A DNA stretch of 64,000 bases from Bacillus sp. SG-1. Its GTDB lineage: Bacteria > Bacillota > Bacilli > Bacillales > Bacillaceae_B. The stretch lies in assembly GCF_000181495.1 (NCBI RefSeq), contig NZ_ABCF01000006.1, positions 31,458 through 95,457 on the forward strand, read 5' to 3'. The notes below the pieces were generated by a model that made no database searches, had not been told where the DNA came from, and saw only the letters and a program-made list of their open reading frames with translations. Position 1 is the stretch's first letter, and every line of letters begins with the position of its first letter. Both the position numbers and the translations under genes were made by a program. Shown here in pieces: positions 27,202 to 35,814 of this stretch.

Positions 27202-27639
27202 CTAGTTACTTTCCAATATACCTTTTATCTTCAGCAAATCTTTCTTGTTCTCTTTCTTCATCATTGGCGCAATGAACGGAGAGAACAACTTGGAAAACCC
27301 GGCAGGCTTGCCTTTGTTTTGCAGAGTCATCAAAGTGTTCCGCTCATCTACAGCTCTCCATGTATACGTCGTTTCCATTGGGAAGGGTCCTTGTGCCGTT
27401 CTCATGACCAGTTTCTTCTCCGGGATGTATTCGACTATTTTATAAGTGTAAGATAGCTTGCGTCCAAGGAAATCAGCTTTAAATGCAATTTCTGAACCGA
27501 GCTGAAGAGGTTTTGGCGTCTGCCATTCGGCGCTTGAAATGTTGTTGTACCACTGTGGGGCATTATCTGGGTCAGCGGCATAGGCTGCCACTTTTGATAC
27601 TGGTGCTTCAATCGTTATTTCTGTTAGTACATTTACCAT
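27202..27639 (-). CDS. SRPBCC-domain protein (polyketide cyclase-like)
   Basis: A 145-residue START/SRPBCC-fold protein: the N-terminal TEITIEAPVSKVAAYAADPD and the run of beta strands are typical of ligand-binding helix-grip folds. Ligand unknown. CGGAGGAA precedes the ATG. It lies 34 bases after an ArsR-SRPBCC fusion gene on the same strand, so the two are probably one operon of related lipid- or small-molecule-binding proteins. This pair is not in the B. subtilis order. Confidence 0.82.
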   Translation of the reverse strand: MVNVLTEITIEAPVSKVAAYAADPDNAPQWYNNISSAEWQTPKPLQLGSEIAFKADFLGRKLSYTYKIVEYIPEKKLVMRTAQGPFPMETTYTWRAVDERNTLMTLQNKGKPAGFSKLFSPFIAPMMKKENKKDLLKIKGILESN

Positions 27640-27673
27640 ATTTGTTCCTCCGGTAGGTTAGCATAATAGACTG

Positions 27674-28444
27674 TTATTTTCCTTCGACATAATTTTTCAG
27701 CAAATTTCCCAATAGGTGTTCCCAGCCTTTTCTATGGCTTTCTTCCCATTCATCTTCAATCAGGCCGGAAGCCGTATGGGAAAGCTGGAGGGTTGTTACC
27801 CCATTTTCCTCACTTAAACGATAAGTGTAGGCACTGTTAACGGCTCCTTGCATGCCGAGGTGTCCCTGGATTCTGATTTCCTTCGGAGCATTAACAAAGT
27901 ACACATTTCCCCAGACAGCACCGGCATCCTTCTCCCATGTTTCAAGAAATTGTCCACCCGGAACAGGATTCAGTGTTAAAGTTGATGTTTTTCCTTCCGG
28001 TGCGAGACGGAATTCCCACCAGCTTTCGACTTTTTCCGTCAATGCCTTAAACACTTTTTCACGGGGAGCGTTAATAAGGGTTTCTTGCTCAATTTGAAAA
28101 ACTTTGTTTTGCATATCTTTTCCTCCTGTTTCTTCTGCTGCTGCTTTTAAGTTTAGAAGCGATGCGGCAGCCGGTTCCATATATTTTCCTACCCAGCGGT
28201 TATGCATTTCCTGAAGGGGAACTGCGTTTAGGAAGTTCACTCTGTATTTGCCTTTTTTCCTCGAGAGAATCAAATTTCCTTCTTGTAAAGCCGTTAAATG
28301 CTTCATGATGGCGTAACGTGATACTTCCGGGAAGTGGTTGTTGAGTTCACCAGTTGTTGATGGAGACTCTTTAAGAATATCAAGAATCCTTCTTCTGATC
28401 GGATGAGATAATGCCTTGAATAATGGTGAAAGATGGTCTTCCAT
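27674..28444 (-). CDS. ArsR-type repressor fused to an AHSA1/SRPBCC domain
   Basis: Residues about 1-95 form a winged helix of the ArsR kind (FKALSHPIRRRILDIL, YAIMKHLTALQEGNLI); residues about 120-256 form an AHSA1-type SRPBCC domain (TLINAPREKVFKALTEKVESWW). Such fusions are thought to sense a small molecule with the SRPBCC part. AAAGGA is spaced for the ATG at 28442-28444; an upstream in-frame TTG is less likely. First gene of a two-gene minus-strand unit, divergent from ytfI; probably autoregulated. Confidence 0.85.
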   Translation of the reverse strand: MEDHLSPLFKALSHPIRRRILDILKESPSTTGELNNHFPEVSRYAIMKHLTALQEGNLILSRKKGKYRVNFLNAVPLQEMHNRWVGKYMEPAAASLLNLKAAAEETGGKDMQNKVFQIEQETLINAPREKVFKALTEKVESWWEFRLAPEGKTSTLTLNPVPGGQFLETWEKDAGAVWGNVYFVNAPKEIRIQGHLGMQGAVNSAYTYRLSEENGVTTLQLSHTASGLIEDEWEESHRKGWEHLLGNLLKNYVEGK

Positions 28445-28596
28445 AAAAATATCCTTTCTAGTAAATATCAATTTAATATGTGACTAAATGGTAACGTGTA
28501 GGTTTGCAAAAAACAATTCAATTTCTTATTTTTTCTCTGGCAGAACTAAAGGTGTATTTTGGGAAAGAATAGCCAATACTTACTAATTGAAGGGTT

Positions 28597-29313
28597 GTGA
28601 AAAAAGTGAATGGGTGGATTATTACACTGATCGTAGTTATAGGCCTGCTATTATTCTTATTATTACTCATCATCATTACCAAGCTGACGATTACAATTTC
28701 ACTTTATCATGGAAATGATAATGACCATTTTACCATTCAGTTCAGGGCATGGTTCGGGTTAATAAAATATAAAGTAGAAGTGCCGATGGTCAAGGTGGAT
28801 GATGACGGACCTAACCTCGTATTTGAAGAAAAGACCGAGAAAGGCGAGGAAGGCAAAGGGACCGAAAAAGAAAAGCTGAAAAAAGAGACGCCGGAAGAAA
28901 TCATGACTTCTCTGAAGGATTTTCGGGAGCTCCTTCAACATGTGGCAGGTCTTCATCGGATTGTACGAACTTTCTTCAGTAAAATAAACGTTTACGATGT
29001 GAAGTGGCAGACTGTTTTTGGGACTGGGGATGCAGCATCAACCGGGACGATGACAGGTCTTATCTGGGGTGCGAAGGGAGGGGTCATAGGTGTCGTAAGC
29101 GGCTATATGAACCTTCAGGAGATGCCGCAAATAGCAGTGGTTCCGAGTTTTCAAAAAGCAATCATTCAAACGGACTTTTCATGTATCATAACTTTTCGCA
29201 TCGGGCATGCTATGTTAGCAGGAATTAAATTGATCAAATTCTGGAAAGGCGGAAAACCGAAGTTTCAATCGAAACCCCTTTCCGTAGTGTCAGAAAAGAA
29301 TCAATCAGTCTAA
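28597..29313 (+). CDS. ytfI: DUF2953 protein YtfI
   Basis: A 238-residue protein with one N-terminal transmembrane helix (about residues 6-28, rich in I, L and V) followed by a charged linker (EKTEKGEEGKGTEKEK) and a DUF2953 domain. In Bacillus it is paired with ytfJ and belongs to the sporulation gene set. GTG start after AAGGG. The next gene, ytfJ, begins about 100 bases later after a palindromic repeat. Confidence 0.88.
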   Translation: MKKVNGWIITLIVVIGLLLFLLLLIIITKLTITISLYHGNDNDHFTIQFRAWFGLIKYKVEVPMVKVDDDGPNLVFEEKTEKGEEGKGTEKEKLKKETPEEIMTSLKDFRELLQHVAGLHRIVRTFFSKINVYDVKWQTVFGTGDAASTGTMTGLIWGAKGGVIGVVSGYMNLQEMPQIAVVPSFQKAIIQTDFSCIITFRIGHAMLAGIKLIKFWKGGKPKFQSKPLSVVSEKNQSV

Positions 29314-29323
29314 CTAGACAACG

Positions 29324-29382
29324 CTTTACCACACTAACGCACTAAGAGGGACTGTCCCCTACGGTGCTTTAGAGTGCTAAAG
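29324..29382. repeat. Palindromic repeat with AGGGACTGTCCC centre, copy 1
   Basis: Imperfect arms of about 29 bases around GGGACTGTCCC, between ytfI and ytfJ. The family has a second, better preserved copy at 31837-31883. Confidence 0.75.
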
Positions 29383-29414
29383 GGTCTGTACATAACATTT
29401 TAGGAGGTAATCTT

Positions 29415-29897
29415 ATGTCTGATCATCCAATTGAAGGACTTATGACCACAGCAATGGAAAATTTAAAAGAAATGATCGATGTGAATACGATTATCGGAGA
29501 TCCTGTTGAAACGCCTGATGGAAGCGTCATTCTAACCGTTTCAAAGGTCGGTTTTGGATTTGCGGCTGGAGGAAGCGAATTCGTCATCAAGGGTAAAGGC
29601 GGTAAGGGTGTCCAGGATGACAAACAAGGCGAGAAGAAGCAGCCCTTTGGCGGAGGTAGCGGGGGAGGAGTCTCTATAACGCCAATTGCGTTTTTGATCG
29701 TAGGGTCAAAAGGAATTAAAATGCTCCATCTTGATGAAAACACGCATCTATTAGAAAAGCTGGTTGACCTAGCTCCGGGCGTGATGGAGAAAATTCAGGG
29801 AATGATGAAAAAGAATAACCAAAACAATAATCAGAACAACGGTCAAGGACAACAGCAGAATCAGAATCAAGGTCAGAATCAATCGTTTGATTTTTAA
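29415..29897 (+). CDS. ytfJ: Sporulation protein YtfJ (GerW family)
   Basis: A 160-residue soluble protein: conserved N-terminal domain (GLMTTAMENLKEMIDVNTIIG), a glycine-rich centre (GGGSGGGVSITPIAFLIVG) and an Asn/Gln-rich tail (about residues 133-158) that looks unstructured. GerW/YtfJ proteins are made in the forespore and are needed for proper germination in some species. AGGAGGT precedes the ATG. The low-complexity tail is typical for the family but variable in length. Confidence 0.93.
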   Translation: MSDHPIEGLMTTAMENLKEMIDVNTIIGDPVETPDGSVILTVSKVGFGFAAGGSEFVIKGKGGKGVQDDKQGEKKQPFGGGSGGGVSITPIAFLIVGSKGIKMLHLDENTHLLEKLVDLAPGVMEKIQGMMKKNNQNNNQNNGQGQQQNQNQGQNQSFDF

Positions 29898-29900
29898 TAC

Positions 29901-29967
29901 TGACAAACTAATGGACTGATCAGGGGACATCACAGAGTGCGACCTGATCAGTCCTCATTGTTTGTCA
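29901..29967. repeat. Long interrupted inverted repeat after ytfJ
   Basis: TGACAAAC 29901-29908 pairs with GTTTGTCA 29960-29967, and GGACTGATCAGG 29913-29924 with CCTGATCAGTCC 29943-29954, both perfectly. No T-run follows. It may end ytfJ transcription or be a small repeat element. Confidence 0.75.
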
Positions 29968-30101
29968 AACGGAGACAGCCACTACATAGAGTTTTTTTAG
30001 AAACCATACGGTATCGCATTCTATAATCAAATTAGTTGATTTCGCATCATGCCGTTATGTACGATTGAAGAGATTCATACTTATAGAGGAGGTATTTCAA
30101 T

Positions 30102-30602
30102 ATGGCTGATATCACATTTAAAAATAATCCTGTGACTCTTTTAGGAAACGAAGTAAAATCTGGTGACACGGCTCCTGACTTTACTGTTTTAGCTAACGAT
30201 CTATCAGAAGTATCTCTTAACGACCCGAAAGGAAAAGTGCGTTTGATCAGTGTCGTACCATCTCTTGATACAGGGGTATGCGACGCGCAGACACGAAAAT
30301 TCAACGAAGAAGCTGGAAGCATTGACAATGTGGAAGTCCTGACAATTTCCGCAGACTTGCCATTTGCTCAAAGACGCTGGTGCGGAGCGAACGGACTGGA
30401 GAATGTTAAAACATTTTCCGACCATCGCGACATGTCTTTCGGTGAAGCTTATGGCGTTCATATGAAAGAACTGCGTTTACTTGCTCGTGCCGTGTTCGTT
30501 ATCGACAGCAACGACAAAGTGACGTACGCTGAATATGTCAGTGAGGGAACTAACCACCCTGACTATGATGCAGCTATTGAAGCGGTGAAAAACGCTAAGT
30601 AA
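30102..30602 (+). CDS. tpx: Thiol peroxidase, atypical 2-Cys peroxiredoxin
   Basis: Reduces hydrogen peroxide and lipid hydroperoxides with thioredoxin. The peroxidatic Cys60 ([11 protein letters not shown]) and the resolving Cys94 (RRWCGANG) are at the family positions in this 166-residue protein. GAGGAGGT precedes the ATG. Single gene with terminator, between ytfJ and ytxK as in B. subtilis. Confidence 0.97.
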   Translation: MADITFKNNPVTLLGNEVKSGDTAPDFTVLANDLSEVSLNDPKGKVRLISVVPSLDTGVCDAQTRKFNEEAGSIDNVEVLTISADLPFAQRRWCGANGLENVKTFSDHRDMSFGEAYGVHMKELRLLARAVFVIDSNDKVTYAEYVSEGTNHPDYDAAIEAVKNAK

Positions 30603-30630
30603 CAAGGTGTTTTGATAATTCATGATGATA

Positions 30631-30665
30631 CTGACCCGGGAGTAATCCGACAGGGTCAGTTTTTG
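30631..30665 (+). terminator. Terminator of tpx
   Basis: Stem CTGACCC / GGGTCAG with T-run. Confidence 0.85.
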
Positions 30666-30766
30666 TTTGGTAGAAATATCAGGTCCGAAAGTGGCATCTT
30701 CTTTGACACAAGTTCTGACAAAGGTAAAATAGAGAAAGAATTAATAGTAAAGGAGACAGAGAACCT

Positions 30767-31753
30767 ATGACAGTTTCTCCAACAGAAAACCTATTCAATG
30801 TGTTAGATGAGACAGCATTGATCCTCCAAGAAGAATTATCTTATACATATTTAGAAGCCGTTGCAGAAAGTGGTGAAAATCTTTTTCATCAAGACGTGCT
30901 GCAAGACGAGTTAAACGAACTGAGCAAGAAAAGACTCGAAAAGAAATATGCGGAAGCCGGATTGGAGCAGATGGGCAAAGAACAGATACGGAAAGCCCTT
31001 CAGCTTGCAATGCTTAAAGGAATGAAGGAAAGTTCGCAGCCTAATCATCAGATGACTCCTGATGCTATTGGGATGTTCATCAGTTATCTGGTTGGAAAAT
31101 TCACAAGCGGCAGCCAGGAGATTCGTGTGTTGGATCCTGCGGTCGGCACCGGCAACTTGCTGACAACCGTGCTGAATGGATTGGGAGACAAGAAAACAGC
31201 ATCCATCGGAGCGGACATCGATGACCTATTGATCAAGCTTTCCTACATTGGGGCGAATCTGCAAAAGCACCCTCTTCAGCTATTCAACCAGGATTCGCTC
31301 GAGCCGTTGTTCATTGATCCGGTCGATGTCGTTATCAGTGATCTGCCTGTCGGATATTATCCGAATGATTTAAGAGCGGCAGAATATGAACTCAAAAGTG
31401 ATGAAGGACATTCCTATTCACATCATCTCTTCATTGAACAGAGCATTAAGCATACGAACCCAGGTGGTTATTTATTCTTCCTGGTCCCGAATCATCTTTT
31501 TGAATCAGATGAGGCAAAAAAGCTCCATGCCTTCTTTAAAGACCAAGTTTACATTCAAGGTTTGCTTCAGCTGCCAATGTCACTTTTTAAAAATGAACAA
31601 TCAGCAAAGAGCATCCTGATCCTGCAAAAGAAGAAAGCGGATATCAAACCGCCTAAAGAAGTTCTGATGGCAAACATGCCGTCCCTGTCCAATCAAAAAG
31701 CGATGGAAAACATGCTTGGCAAGTTGGAGCAGTGGTTTAAGGAAAACAAATAA
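30767..31753 (+). CDS. ytxK: Class I SAM-dependent methyltransferase YtxK
   Basis: A 328-residue protein resembling N6-adenine DNA methyltransferases. Motif I is LDPAVGTGN (from about residue 122). The catalytic motif, NPPY in true DNA methylases, is replaced by SDLPVGYY (from about residue 191), as in YtxK proteins. No specificity domain and no partner restriction gene adjoin it, so it is probably not part of a restriction system. AAAGGAGA precedes the ATG. Order tpx-ytxK-ackA matches B. subtilis. Confidence 0.92.
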   Translation: MTVSPTENLFNVLDETALILQEELSYTYLEAVAESGENLFHQDVLQDELNELSKKRLEKKYAEAGLEQMGKEQIRKALQLAMLKGMKESSQPNHQMTPDAIGMFISYLVGKFTSGSQEIRVLDPAVGTGNLLTTVLNGLGDKKTASIGADIDDLLIKLSYIGANLQKHPLQLFNQDSLEPLFIDPVDVVISDLPVGYYPNDLRAAEYELKSDEGHSYSHHLFIEQSIKHTNPGGYLFFLVPNHLFESDEAKKLHAFFKDQVYIQGLLQLPMSLFKNEQSAKSILILQKKKADIKPPKEVLMANMPSLSNQKAMENMLGKLEQWFKENK

Positions 31754-31769
31754 GGGAAAAGAAATAAGT

Positions 31770-31809
31770 AAGGTAAAGTCACGTTGTTTATGGGGCTTTA
31801 CCTTTTTTG
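31770..31809 (+). terminator. Terminator of ytxK
   Basis: Stem AAGGTAAAG / CTTTACCTT with a 17-base loop and T-run. Confidence 0.85.
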
Positions 31810-31836
31810 TGGGAAAAATCCATTCTCATGCCTAAC

Positions 31837-31883
31837 TACTTTAAAGCACTAAAAGGGACAGTCCCTCTTAGTACTTTAAAGTG
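31837..31883. repeat. Palindromic repeat with GGGACAGTCCC centre, copy 2
   Basis: Arms 31839-31859 and 31861-31881 (CTTTAAAGCACTAAAAGGGA against TCCCTCTTAGTACTTTAAAG) pair with two mismatches around one base. Related to the copy at 29324. Confidence 0.82.
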
Positions 31884-32032
31884 ATAAAGCGTTTGTTCCC
31901 GTAATGATTCACTCCTTAAGTTCAGTTTTTCTTTCCTAACTTCTAAATTAACTTAAATACGTTATCTGGAGAGGGAATCATCTTTTATAGTTCACAAAAG
32001 TCTTTTTTATCTTGGTACGGTCTAATTCCTAT

Positions 32033-32068
32033 ACGTATGCCGCTGGACGGGAACTTTTCGCTTATATG
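32033..32068. repeat. Solo remnant of the type 2 module tail
   Basis: ACGTATGCCGCTGGACGGGA then CTTTTCGCTTATAT matches the tail of modules C and D at 14.8-14.9 kb. The rest of the gap 31884-32245 holds the ackA regulatory region and no ORF. Confidence 0.65.
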
Positions 32069-32096
32069 TTATTTTCTGAATATATTTAATTTAAGA

Positions 32097-32110
32097 TGTA
32101 AACGATTACC
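32097..32110 (+). promoter_or_regulatory. Catabolite-response element upstream of ackA
   Basis: TGTAAACGATTACC matches the cre consensus at 13 of 14 positions and lies about 135 bases before the ackA start. In B. subtilis CcpA activates ackA from an upstream cre; the same role is likely here. Confidence 0.7.
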
Positions 32111-32245
32111 TCGGAAGCTTACCCTTGAAAAGGCCAACAAGCAGTGATTTAATGAAAAATTGAGAGATATTAAGTCCTGAAATGAACAAACTATGATAGA
32201 GAGTTACGAGTTCAGACTGAACAGAAAAAAAGGAGCGGTATTAGA

Positions 32246-33433
32246 ATGGCAAAAATGATCGCAATCAACGCTGGGAGTTCTTCTTTAAAATTCCAGCTTT
32301 TCGAAATGCCTCAAGAAGAGGTAATTACAAAAGGTTTAATCGAACGTATCGGATTGAATGACTCTGTTTTCAGTATTTCCGTAAATGGAGAGAAACAGAA
32401 AGAAGTAACGGATATTCCTAATCATGAAGTAGCCGTGAAAATGCTATTGGACAAATTGACTTCAGCAGGCATCATTGAGTCGCTTGATGAGATTGAAGGA
32501 ATTGGACACCGCGTCGTGCATGGCGGCGAAATTTTCAATGATTCCGTAATCATTACGGAAGAAGTAATCGAAAAAATTGAAGAGCTTTCTGAACTTGCCC
32601 CTCTTCATAATCCTGCCAATGTGACAGGTATCAGATCATTCCAAAGTGTCCTGCCAAATGTCCCTGCAGTAGCGGTATTTGATACAGCTTTCCACCAAAC
32701 AATGCCGGAAAGTTCTTTCCTATACAGCCTGCCTTACGAGTATTATGAGAACTATGGTATCCGTAAATATGGTTTCCACGGAACTTCTCATAAATATGTA
32801 TCTGAAAGAGCCGCAGAAATGCTCGGCCGTCCAAAAGAGCAGCTGAGATTGATCTCCTGCCACCTTGGCAATGGTGCGAGTATTGCTGCTATTGAAGGCG
32901 GGAAATCAATTGATACATCCATGGGATTCACACCGCTTGCAGGTGTAGCCATGGGAACGAGATCAGGTAACATCGACCCTGCCCTTATTCCATTCATCAT
33001 GGAGAAAACAGGGAAGTCAGCGGATGAAGTCCTTGATGTACTGAATAAAAAATCTGGTATGCTTGGTGTCTCTGGGCTATCCAGTGACCTGCGTGATATT
33101 GAAAGCCAGGCGGAAGAAGGCAACGAGCGTGCTGAACTGGCACTTGAAGTGTTTGCAAACCGTATCCACAAGTACATCGGTTCTTATGCATCCCGCATGT
33201 ACGGTGTAGATGCTATCATCTTTACAGCAGGTATCGGTGAGAACAGCGACATCGTTCGTGAAAAAGTTTTGAAAGGCCTTGAATTCATGGGCATCTACTG
33301 GGATCCTGCCCGTAACAAGGTAAGAGGAGAAGAAACATTCATCAACTATCCTCACTCACCAGTTAAAGTTATGATCATCCCAACAAACGAAGAAGTCATG
33401 ATCGCCCGTGATGTTCAGCGTTTGACTGTATAA
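32246..33433 (+). CDS. ackA: Acetate kinase
   Basis: Interconverts acetyl phosphate plus ADP and acetate plus ATP; the last step of overflow metabolism. The 395-residue protein begins with the family signature [13 protein letters not shown] and has [11 protein letters not shown] (signature 2) and the ATP-binding HLGNGAS. Start ATG after AAAGGAG. Single gene with terminator, downstream of a cre site, next to ytxK as in B. subtilis. Confidence 0.98.
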   Translation: MAKMIAINAGSSSLKFQLFEMPQEEVITKGLIERIGLNDSVFSISVNGEKQKEVTDIPNHEVAVKMLLDKLTSAGIIESLDEIEGIGHRVVHGGEIFNDSVIITEEVIEKIEELSELAPLHNPANVTGIRSFQSVLPNVPAVAVFDTAFHQTMPESSFLYSLPYEYYENYGIRKYGFHGTSHKYVSERAAEMLGRPKEQLRLISCHLGNGASIAAIEGGKSIDTSMGFTPLAGVAMGTRSGNIDPALIPFIMEKTGKSADEVLDVLNKKSGMLGVSGLSSDLRDIESQAEEGNERAELALEVFANRIHKYIGSYASRMYGVDAIIFTAGIGENSDIVREKVLKGLEFMGIYWDPARNKVRGEETFINYPHSPVKVMIIPTNEEVMIARDVQRLTV

Positions 33434-33447
33434 TAATGTCTTTTATC

Positions 33448-33477
33448 AAGACCTCACAATTGTGGGGTCTTTTTCTA
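33448..33477 (+). terminator. Terminator of ackA
   Basis: Stem AAGACCTCAC / GTGGGGTCTT with T-run; one mismatched position. Confidence 0.85.
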
Positions 33478-33513
33478 TATTATTAACAATCTTAATTATT
33501 GAAAATTCTAAAA

Positions 33514-33543
33514 ATAACAGACAGCTAATATTCTGTCTGTTAT
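33514..33543. promoter_or_regulatory. Operator-like inverted repeat before the orphan restriction-like gene
   Basis: Perfect 11-base arms ATAACAGACAG (33514-33524) and CTGTCTGTTAT (33533-33543), eight bases apart. A possible -10, TATAAT, begins inside the right arm at 33541, so a dimeric repressor bound here would block the promoter of the gene at 33592. Confidence 0.7.
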
Positions 33544-33591
33544 AATTAAGTGGAAAATTATTCTAAACAGTATGAGTGAGGAGTGTAATAG

Positions 33592-34698
33592 ATGGAGGAT
33601 TTTAAGCAGCAGATTAAAAGTGTAGCGGGCCGGATTGAAAGAATTAAGGGAAATATTCTTACAGAAGAAGCCACAAAAACTTCTTTAATAATGCCGTTAA
33701 TTCAGGCTCTAGGATATGATATTTTTAACCCAGAGGAATTAGTTCCTGAATTTGTAGCTGATGTAGGAATTAAAAAAGGTGAAAAAATCGATTATGCAAT
33801 TATGCAAGATAATGATCCAGTAATTTTAATTGAAGCAAAGAGTGTTAATGAAGTTTTAACAAAACATGATTCACAATTATTCCGATATTTTGGAACAACA
33901 AAAGCTAAATTTGCTATCCTTACTAATGGTGTTGAATACAAGTTTTTCACTGACTTAGAAGAGCAAAATAAAATGGATCAAAAGCCTTTTTTCACTATTA
34001 ACATGTTAGATTTGAAAGAAGTAGACATAGTTGAGCTTGCTAAATTCCGTAAGAATGATTTTGATGTAGTTAATGTTCTTACAACAGCCTCTGAATTGAA
34101 GTATACAGGTGAGATAAAGCAATACCTAGGTCGACAGTGGGAAGAGCCATCAGAGGATTTTATCAAAGTCATTCTTAATGATATTTACCAAGGGGTGAAA
34201 ACCAAAAAGGTTGTAGATAATTTTAGAGATTTGGTAAAAAAATCATTGAATCAATTTGTTAATGAGAAAGTAAATGATAAATTACAAAAGGCACTGAATT
34301 CTTCTAGTGAAAATAATGAGGATCCTAATATTAATGCAGCTATAGAGGTTGAAAAGGAAAAAGAAAACATTCCAACCGAAGTTAAATCTCAGCAAGACGA
34401 GATTCATACAACCGAAGAAGAAATTGAAGGGTATGTTCTAGTCAAACTAATACTAAAAGAGGAGTTTGATCCTGCAAGAGTTTATTATAGGGACAATAAA
34501 AGTTACTTCAATGTACTATTGGATGATAATATAAGAAAGTGGATTTGTAGATTGGGATTTAATGGGTCTAATAAATACATTCAGTTAAATAATGAAAGTA
34601 GAACTAATATCAAAATCGAGTCAGTTAATGAAATTACAAATTATAAAAACGAGATTCTTGCTGTTGCAAGACAATTTGAGACCTTAGTAAGTAAATGA
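33592..34698 (+). CDS. Orphan HsdR-N-like protein with PD-(D/E)XK nuclease motif
   Basis: A 368-residue protein. Residues about 10-170 resemble the N-terminal nuclease domain of type I restriction subunits: IDYAI (D67) and LIEAK (E81, K83) form the D-x13-ExK catalytic pattern, preceded by ALGYDIFNPEELVPEF. A charged helical linker (about 210-285) leads to a small C-terminal domain (KYIQLNNESRTNIKI). No helicase motor, specificity or methylase gene is adjacent. Base composition is visibly more A+T-rich than neighbours, and the gene breaks the B. subtilis order, so transfer is likely. Defence function is inference. Confidence 0.78.
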   Translation: MEDFKQQIKSVAGRIERIKGNILTEEATKTSLIMPLIQALGYDIFNPEELVPEFVADVGIKKGEKIDYAIMQDNDPVILIEAKSVNEVLTKHDSQLFRYFGTTKAKFAILTNGVEYKFFTDLEEQNKMDQKPFFTINMLDLKEVDIVELAKFRKNDFDVVNVLTTASELKYTGEIKQYLGRQWEEPSEDFIKVILNDIYQGVKTKKVVDNFRDLVKKSLNQFVNEKVNDKLQKALNSSSENNEDPNINAAIEVEKEKENIPTEVKSQQDEIHTTEEEIEGYVLVKLILKEEFDPARVYYRDNKSYFNVLLDDNIRKWICRLGFNGSNKYIQLNNESRTNIKIESVNEITNYKNEILAVARQFETLVSK

Positions 34699-34867
34699 TA
34701 GATAACCAACCTTAAAATAATCAATAGCTAAAGGGTGAAGGAGTTCTTCGCTCTTTTTTGCTTGCAAAAAGTCAGTACAGTTTGTATGAAAAATGAGTCG
34801 TATATGACTCTCCCCACTGTTATGGTATATTAAAAGTAATCATGTCTTCATAAGGGGTTGAAAATTG

Positions 34868-35707
34868 ATGGAATGGTCTGAAAGAGATGAACAGGTTCTG
34901 GAGGAAATCCGGCAGTGGCAGGATTCCTTGTACGATTATGAAGCGAATGATCTTGAGAATACATATGTAAAATGGCTGGACAGTGCTTTTTCCACGCTCC
35001 CGGTCGAATTACAGGAACAGTTCTTCCAAAGGCTTGACGGATGGCTGTTTCACCTGCATTCTTTACTTCAGGGCTCACAGCTTCAAAATGATGCACGGGA
35101 GCGAATATTAAAAACCGCGCGTGCATTCAACCATGAGATCGACACAATAGAAGACCTTCATTTACTAACGATTGACCAGCTGCATTACATTGCCATGCAG
35201 CATACAGGGAGACACCAGCTGTACTCTTTCATTCAAGGCGGAATGACGGGGACTGGAGGAGCGGCTGCTCTGAGCACGGACTTGCCGGCAATGGCTGTTA
35301 TCAATCTGCGTTCTGTACAGCTGGTTGCAATTTCGTATGGTTTTGACGTCCAGACACCTTTTGAAATGATGACATCATTGAAAGTTTTCCATGCGGCTAC
35401 GCTTCCGGCCAGGCTGAGGGCAGAAGCCTGGGAAGAGCTAATGGAGGAACTTGAGAAAAAAGAAAATGACTATTTCTATAATGGAACTGAAAAGCTGACG
35501 GATTATACATGGCTGGAAGGTCCATTAAAGCATTTGCTTAAAGCAATGGTGATTACAACGTTCCGAAGAAAACGCTTGTCCGGAATGCCTTTAATCAGTA
35601 TGGCAGTTGGAGCAGGGTTCAATTATCAATACACAAGAAAGATTAATGATTTCGCAGAAAAATATTATCAGTATCGTTATCTATCCAGGAAGCGTTTGGA
35701 AGAGTAA
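34868..35707 (+). CDS. EcsC-family protein
   Basis: A 279-residue protein of the EcsC family (PF12787-like), with GGMTGTGGAAALSTDLPA and a hydrophobic central part (about residues 122-160) typical of the group. B. subtilis EcsC accompanies the ABC transporter EcsAB, but no transporter genes lie here. ATG 34868 follows AAGGGGT; an immediately preceding in-frame TTG is unlikely. It shares a terminator with the converging pheA. Confidence 0.85.
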   Translation: MEWSERDEQVLEEIRQWQDSLYDYEANDLENTYVKWLDSAFSTLPVELQEQFFQRLDGWLFHLHSLLQGSQLQNDARERILKTARAFNHEIDTIEDLHLLTIDQLHYIAMQHTGRHQLYSFIQGGMTGTGGAAALSTDLPAMAVINLRSVQLVAISYGFDVQTPFEMMTSLKVFHAATLPARLRAEAWEELMEELEKKENDYFYNGTEKLTDYTWLEGPLKHLLKAMVITTFRRKRLSGMPLISMAVGAGFNYQYTRKINDFAEKYYQYRYLSRKRLEE

Positions 35708-35758
35708 GTTTTTCTGCTGCTCCCCGACTGGTTTAACGTAGCTGCAGTGAGAATTTTT

Positions 35759-35802
35759 ATTAAGGAGGTCAGATTTGCTAATACAGAATCTGACCTCCTT
35801 AT
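35759..35802. terminator. Bidirectional terminator between the ecsC-like gene and pheA
   Basis: Perfect 14-base arms (AAGGAGGTCAGATT and complement) with a 10-base loop. Confidence 0.9.
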
Positions 35803-35814
35803 CTTTTGTCCGCA

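Noticed and set aside
30767..31753. ytxK as part of a restriction-modification system with the gene at 33592
   Set aside because: ackA lies between them, ytxK lacks the NPPY motif and is conserved in this position in B. subtilis.
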